Shown here piece after piece: positions 28,657 through 32,867 of a stretch of 32,867 nt of DNA. The notes under the pieces are model-generated. The model was not told the DNA's origin, did not search any database, and saw nothing but the letters and a program-made list of their open reading frames with translations. Numbering within the stretch: the stretch's first letter is position 1; the number at the start of each line of letters is the position of its first letter. The translations under genes were made by a program, and so were the position numbers. The stretch covers positions 1 through 32,867 of the forward strand of contig JAUWQF010000010.1 of the NCBI GenBank assembly GCA_030611205.1, written 5' to 3'. This stretch comes from Methanothrix sp. Lineage in GTDB: Archaea; Halobacteriota; Methanosarcinia; Methanotrichales; Methanotrichaceae.

Positions 28657-29781
28657 ATGACCAGCCTTTCCGTGTACTCTGCGATAGTGGTGGGCGCTGG
28701 ACCGGCTGGAAGTTGCGCGGCACGGTTTATCGCGTCCCGGGGCCACGATGTTCTCCTCGTCGACAGGAAAGAGAGGGTAGGGATGCCAAAGCAGTGTGCG
28801 GAGGGTCTATTTCGGTCATGTTTTTCGGAGTTCTCCATGGATCCTGGGGACTTCATCTCCGGGACGGCTCGTTACTTGGAGGTGATCTTCCCCAATGGTA
28901 CCAGCTATCGGGTCGAAGACGATATCTGCATGCTGGACAGGCCCCGTTTCGACCAGCACCTCCTCAGGCTGGCAGGCTCGGCCGGCGCCGAGATCATGTT
29001 GGGCAAAAAGGTCAGACGCGTCGATCCCCCGACCGGTGCGATCCATCTCCAGAACGGAAAAATCCTCGAAGGCAGGGTAATAATCGGGGCGGACGGTCCC
29101 AGCTCCAACGTGGCCAGGTCCCTGGGCATAAGAAGCAGGCTGATCCCTGCAGCCCAGGTGGAGATGACCTGGCCCGAAGACAACGCCATCTACGCCTACC
29201 TGGACAAAGACCTGAGCCCCTACTCTTGCTGGATCTTCCCCAAGAACGAGATGGGCACGGCCAACGTAGGCTGCTTCGGCACGGCGTCCATCTTGCGTCG
29301 TTTTATCTCCAAGTACCGGATAGAAGGTGAGATCCTGAATAGGAACGGGGGCGCCATACCCTTGGGCCCGCTGCCCCAGCTCCAGAAGGGCCGGGTTCTC
29401 CTCATCGGAGACGCCGGCGGCCTGACAAACCCCTTCACCGGTGGTGGACTATATCCCGCAGCCCGGTCGGCGCGGATCGCGGCAGAGGCCGTAGACCGGT
29501 TTTTTGCGGGCGAGAAGCTGGACTACGAGTCCCGGGTGCGAAAGGACCTCATCGCCAGCGACGTGCACATGCGAGCCAGGACCCTCCTGGCCAGCCTCTC
29601 CAACGAAGAGCTGGACGAGCTGGGCCGGGGCATGGACGGGTTGGTCTTTCCCGGGGTGAGGTTTACCTCCGCACCGTCACTGATCTGGAGGGCGCTGCGC
29701 CATCCGGGGATGGTGAAGATGAAGTATCTGCCACTGCTGGAGGTTATCCTGAGGTACTGCCTGGCTGGGAAGGTATGGTGA
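28657..29781 (+). CDS. Geranylgeranyl reductase-family FAD-dependent oxidoreductase
   Basis: YSAIVVGAGPAGSCAARFIASRGHDVLLVDRKERVGMPKQCAEG, GADGPSSNVARSLGI, VLLIGDAGGLTNPFTGGGLYPAARSARIAAE. Confidence 0.9.
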   Translation: MTSLSVYSAIVVGAGPAGSCAARFIASRGHDVLLVDRKERVGMPKQCAEGLFRSCFSEFSMDPGDFISGTARYLEVIFPNGTSYRVEDDICMLDRPRFDQHLLRLAGSAGAEIMLGKKVRRVDPPTGAIHLQNGKILEGRVIIGADGPSSNVARSLGIRSRLIPAAQVEMTWPEDNAIYAYLDKDLSPYSCWIFPKNEMGTANVGCFGTASILRRFISKYRIEGEILNRNGGAIPLGPLPQLQKGRVLLIGDAGGLTNPFTGGGLYPAARSARIAAEAVDRFFAGEKLDYESRVRKDLIASDVHMRARTLLASLSNEELDELGRGMDGLVFPGVRFTSAPSLIWRALRHPGMVKMKYLPLLEVILRYCLAGKVW

Positions 29782-29823
29782 TCCCTATCCCATCAAACAT
29801 GGAGAGGGCGCGATCCGGTAGGT

Positions 29824-30114
29824 CTACCTTCTCGCGGCCTCCTGCTTGGTATCGATGGATATGTCCTTGTCCCGGCGGTCGTCTATCTTCACAGACGTTA
29901 TGATCCGCCGTACGCCTGATCGTGCCAGCGCCTCGTTCGCCTCCTCGATCACGTCGAATATCTCTCTCAACGACTCCGCCTCTAGAGAGGTGGACATGGG
30001 GCCGGGAAGAAACCGCAACCCCGATTTTTCCAGCACCTTGTACACCTCTTTGACGTACCGGCTGGCGCTGGTTCCGGTGCCCATGGGCACCATGCTGAAC
30101 TCGGCGATTATCAT
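29824..30114 (-). CDS. MTH1187-family thiamine-binding-like protein (DUF77)
   Basis: MIIAEFSMVPMGTGTSASRYVKEVYKVLEKSGLRFLPGPMSTSLEAESLREIFDVIEEANEAL. Confidence 0.9.
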   Translation of the reverse strand: MIIAEFSMVPMGTGTSASRYVKEVYKVLEKSGLRFLPGPMSTSLEAESLREIFDVIEEANEALARSGVRRIITSVKIDDRRDKDISIDTKQEAARR

Positions 30115-30202
30115 GATATAACCTCGGGTCCCGAATATTGATTAAAACCATTATCAAGCGATTGATTTTGAGGGAGCTAAACACATACGATCTCCTTATT
30201 TC

Positions 30203-30253
30203 AACCGCTAATGAACGCTAATATTTCTTTTAATTCGCGTTCATTCGCGGTTT
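30203..30253. repeat. Imperfect inverted repeat (REP/MITE-like hairpin)
   Basis: Left arm aaccgctaatgaacgctaat (30203-30222); right arm aattcgcgtttcattcgcggtt (30232-30253), reverse complement aaccgcgaatgaaacgcgaatt. Two mismatches and one bulge. Confidence 0.7.
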
Positions 30254-30257
30254 TACC

Positions 30258-30283
30258 CTCCGAGTTCGTCCTCCGAGTTCGTA
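30258..30283. repeat. 13-bp perfect tandem duplication
   Basis: cctccgagttcgt cctccgagttcgt. Confidence 0.85.
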
Positions 30284-30348
30284 TTAGAAGATCGCGTATC
30301 TCGTGTGGAACAGATAACTAGAGCGGAACCCATATAAACTATCCTGTT

Positions 30349-31185
30349 GTGCGACTCCGAACGATAGTTGTATCGATTAAAGGTCGTGATTGTCTGATCA
30401 ATTATTTCAAGATGTTGCGCATCAACGATTGGGTTAAGTTCTATATGCCCATCCCCTTGTTGGGCGCATTTTTGGCGCATGGTGCGCCGATCCAGATATT
30501 ACTTATAGCAATAATATATCTATGTCTTATCGGTTACGCCTTTGTGGTGAACAATTATTTCGATGTTGAGATCGATAGGCTGCACCGCCAAAAGGTGGAG
30601 TGCAACAAGAACCCTCTTGCAAGCGGGAGGGTGAGTAGGAGGGGCGTCCTGGTGCTCATGCTTTTGCAGATCGCCGTCGCCCTCGTCTGTTCACTTCTGT
30701 TGAGCGAGGCGGGATCGGTCCTTGTGGCGCTGAACCTTCTGCTTGTCACCGCCTACTCTGCCAGCCATATCAGGCTCAAGGAGAGGCTTGGGTGGGATAT
30801 AATCACCCACGGCCTGATGTTCGGAGCGGTGCCTTTCCTGGCCGGGTTCTCGCTATCTCAGGGCAGGCTCACCGGTGAGATCGTCTTGTTGTCCTTGATC
30901 TTCTTCGTGATAGCTTCTGAAGCGCTGCTCGCTCATCAGATAACGGAGTACGCAGAGGACGTAAAGGCGACCAACACCACCGTGACCATGATCGGCCAGA
31001 AGAAAGGCCTATCTCTGCTCGGCGCCTTCGTTGCGGCCTCCCTTATGATCCTTTCTGTTATAGCGTACCAGCATCAGGTACCTCTACTGGCGGTGGCGGT
31101 GCTGGCCTGCTATCTATTGATCTATCCGACTTATTCATGTAGAGGTGTATTCTTTGATATCGGTTATCGTGCCAGCACTGAATGA
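30349..31185 (+). CDS. UbiA-family prenyltransferase (start uncertain)
   Basis: Polytopic; FVVNNYFDVEIDRLHRQKVECNKNPLASGRVSRR (first Asp-rich motif) and EYAEDVKATNTTVTMIGQKKGL (second motif). Confidence 0.85.
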   Translation: MRLRTIVVSIKGRDCLINYFKMLRINDWVKFYMPIPLLGAFLAHGAPIQILLIAIIYLCLIGYAFVVNNYFDVEIDRLHRQKVECNKNPLASGRVSRRGVLVLMLLQIAVALVCSLLLSEAGSVLVALNLLLVTAYSASHIRLKERLGWDIITHGLMFGAVPFLAGFSLSQGRLTGEIVLLSLIFFVIASEALLAHQITEYAEDVKATNTTVTMIGQKKGLSLLGAFVAASLMILSVIAYQHQVPLLAVAVLACYLLIYPTYSCRGVFFDIGYRASTE

Positions 31186-31951
31186 GGCACCTCAGATAGA
31201 GTACTGCTTAAGATCGCTGAACGATCAGAGCATCGACAAGGGGTGCTACGAGATCATAGTCGTCGATGGGGGCTCGGTGGACCAGACCCGCTCCATCGCA
31301 AAGAGGTACGCAGATAAGGTGATCGTCCAGACCGATCCGGGGATAGGCGGCGCCAGGAGAAACGGGGCCGAGGTCGCATCTGGCCAGGTTTTGGCATTTA
31401 CCGATGCCGATACAATCCTGTATCATAACTGGCTGGAGGTCATAAACAGAAACCTGGGGCGGCACGAGGCCAGCACCGGACCTGTCATCTTCCAGGACAA
31501 CAGCATCAGAACGGAGCTTCTGGGGGCCTGGCGGCGGTCATACAACTTATTAAACATCATAAATTTCTATTACTTGATAGGCTCCAACATGGCGGTCAGA
31601 AGCGATACCTACCGCAGGATCGGTGGACACAGCAACATATCCCTCCTCGACGACTACGATCTCTCTCGGAAGCTCTTCAGGAACGGGTCCGACACGGTAT
31701 ACGACCCGGAGCAGACGGTCTACACGTCTTCCAGAAGGACCACCAAGCTCCTGACCTATGGGATGACGGTGGCCTATGGCCACTACAACTATCTCGTCGC
31801 AAAGGATTACGAGAAACTGCTGAACTATCCCAAGGTGGACGAGATGACGGTGAGAGACATCCTGAAGGAGAACCGGCTGGGAAGAAACGTTCTCGACTCG
31901 GTGGGGAATATCCAGTCTTCTCTCCAGCAGACCATCAGAAAGATCACCTGA
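31145..31951 (+). CDS. Family 2 glycosyltransferase
   Basis: SVIVPALNEAPQIEYCLRSLNDQSIDKGCYEIIVVDGGSVDQTRSIAKRYADKVIVQTDPGIGGARRNGAEVASGQVLAFTDADT. Confidence 0.92.
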   Translation: MYSLISVIVPALNEAPQIEYCLRSLNDQSIDKGCYEIIVVDGGSVDQTRSIAKRYADKVIVQTDPGIGGARRNGAEVASGQVLAFTDADTILYHNWLEVINRNLGRHEASTGPVIFQDNSIRTELLGAWRRSYNLLNIINFYYLIGSNMAVRSDTYRRIGGHSNISLLDDYDLSRKLFRNGSDTVYDPEQTVYTSSRRTTKLLTYGMTVAYGHYNYLVAKDYEKLLNYPKVDEMTVRDILKENRLGRNVLDSVGNIQSSLQQTIRKIT

Positions 31952-31997
31952 AGCCGTCCGCCGCGAGCCATGGAGAGATCGGCGAGGATTTTGAGAT

Positions 31998-32627
31998 ATG
32001 ACCCGACTCGACCCTTACAAGCACCGTGTAGACCGGTACGATGAATGGTTCGAGACAAACCGGCACGCTTATCGGTCAGAGCTCCAGGCAATGAGGGTTC
32101 TGCTTCCCCCAAAGGGCGATAGCCTCGAGGTCGGGGTGGGGACGGGGAGGTTCGCCGCGCCCCTGGGCGTCGCCCTGGGACTGGACCCTTCCCGGGCCAT
32201 GATGGCGGAGGCTCGCCGCCGGAGGGTTGTGGTCGTGGAGGGCATCGCCGAATCTCTCCCTTTCGGACATGCTAGGTTCGATCAAGTGCTCATGGTCACC
32301 GTGGTCTTCTTACTGGAGAACCCCGATGCTGCCCTCAGAGAAGCTCGCCGGGTCCTGAAGCCGGGAGGGGCTCTGGTGGTGGGTTTCATCGACAAGAACA
32401 GCGACCTGGGCGCGGTATACGAGAGGCGCGGAGACGAGAGTACCTTCTATGGAGGGGCGCGCCTCCTCTCACCGGAGGGTATGAGCACTCTTCTGAAGGG
32501 GGCCGGGTTCCGGGACCTCGCCTTCGTGCAGACTCTCTTTCGGCTCCCGGAAGATCTGGATGTGGAAGATCCGGTTGAGGCAGGATACGGCCGCGGTTCC
32601 TTCGTGGTGGTCCGTGGTCAGAGATGA
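31998..32627 (+). CDS. Class I SAM-dependent methyltransferase
   Basis: SLEVGVGTGRFAAPLGVALGLDPSRAMMAEARRR, GIAESLPFGHARFDQVLMVTVVFLLENPDAALREARRVLKPGGALVVGFID. Confidence 0.93.
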   Translation: MTRLDPYKHRVDRYDEWFETNRHAYRSELQAMRVLLPPKGDSLEVGVGTGRFAAPLGVALGLDPSRAMMAEARRRRVVVVEGIAESLPFGHARFDQVLMVTVVFLLENPDAALREARRVLKPGGALVVGFIDKNSDLGAVYERRGDESTFYGGARLLSPEGMSTLLKGAGFRDLAFVQTLFRLPEDLDVEDPVEAGYGRGSFVVVRGQR

Positions 32628-32810
32628 TAATCCATTACGCTCGCATTTATAGTCCTGAACGCTAAGTTTGACACTTATCCGATGCGCAAGACGATCCCAG
32701 TCCAAGAAAACGCTGGCCTTGTAGCAGATGACTTCTTTGAGAGGCTCCACTAAGTATCAAGTCTAACTTGACAATGTCACATGGGACCCTCCAATTGAGG
32801 CTACTGGTAT

Positions 32811-32820
32811 TTTATATATT
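32811..32820 (+). promoter_or_regulatory. TATA-like element of a possible gene starting at ATG 32847 and leaving the window
   Basis: tttatatatt about 28 nt before atgcatctattgattaaaatc (MHLLIKI...); repeated TCAAGT/ACTTGA half-sites around it. Confidence 0.4.
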
Positions 32821-32867
32821 TTGTTTGGGTCAAGTTATTAGTCGTCATGCATCTATTGATTAAAATC

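Noticed and set aside
32469-32750. 93 aa - strand ORF at the right edge
   Set aside because: Mostly antisense to the 3' end of the methyltransferase; no recognisable family.
32681-32755. 24-codon ORF MRKTIPVQENAGLVADDFFERLH
   Set aside because: Too short and without ribosome-binding or family evidence; mentioned only because the region is otherwise unassigned.

Overview
The window looks like an archaeal chromosome segment from a methanogen. The gene content and codon style resemble Methanothrix/Methanosaeta-type Methanosarcinales; this is inferred from recognised protein families, with no database search. Most of it is housekeeping DNA. From the left it holds: the 5' part of a phenylacetate-CoA-ligase-like gene; a large secreted S-layer-type protein with duplicated domains and low-complexity repeats; an orphan Cas4-like protein; pyrB-pyrI; a long SlyD-like FKBP; a LeuA/CimA-type synthase whose 5' end is split by an apparent +1 frameshift; TatD, NYN-domain, rhomboid and HerA-like genes; MFS, PRTase-HTH (GfcR-like), Nob1, EMC6-like and ABCE1 genes; two tandem SlyD-like FKBPs; YwbE and a small ABM-like protein; CooT; and tRNA-Arg(UCU). 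Next comes the archaeal exosome/proteasome/RNase P superoperon on the minus strand: eL15, COG1325-type RNA-binding protein, Rpp30, Pop5, PsmA, SBDS, Rrp4, Rrp41, Rrp42, eL43, RpoP, Brix, Pcc1, prefoldin beta. RpoP (45 aa) is missing from the supplied ORF track. The right end has methanogenesis marker 14 with a small unknown partner, a geranylgeranyl-reductase-family protein, an MTH1187-type protein, and a UbiA/GT2/methyltransferase group. I saw no CRISPR array, rRNA, intact transposon or clear defence island. The best leads are the leuA frameshift, the Cas4-like protein with an intact Fe-S cysteine pattern but a degenerate nuclease motif, the small partner of marker 14, an operator-like inverted-repeat cluster at the right edge, and a REP/MITE-like hairpin near 30.2 kb.
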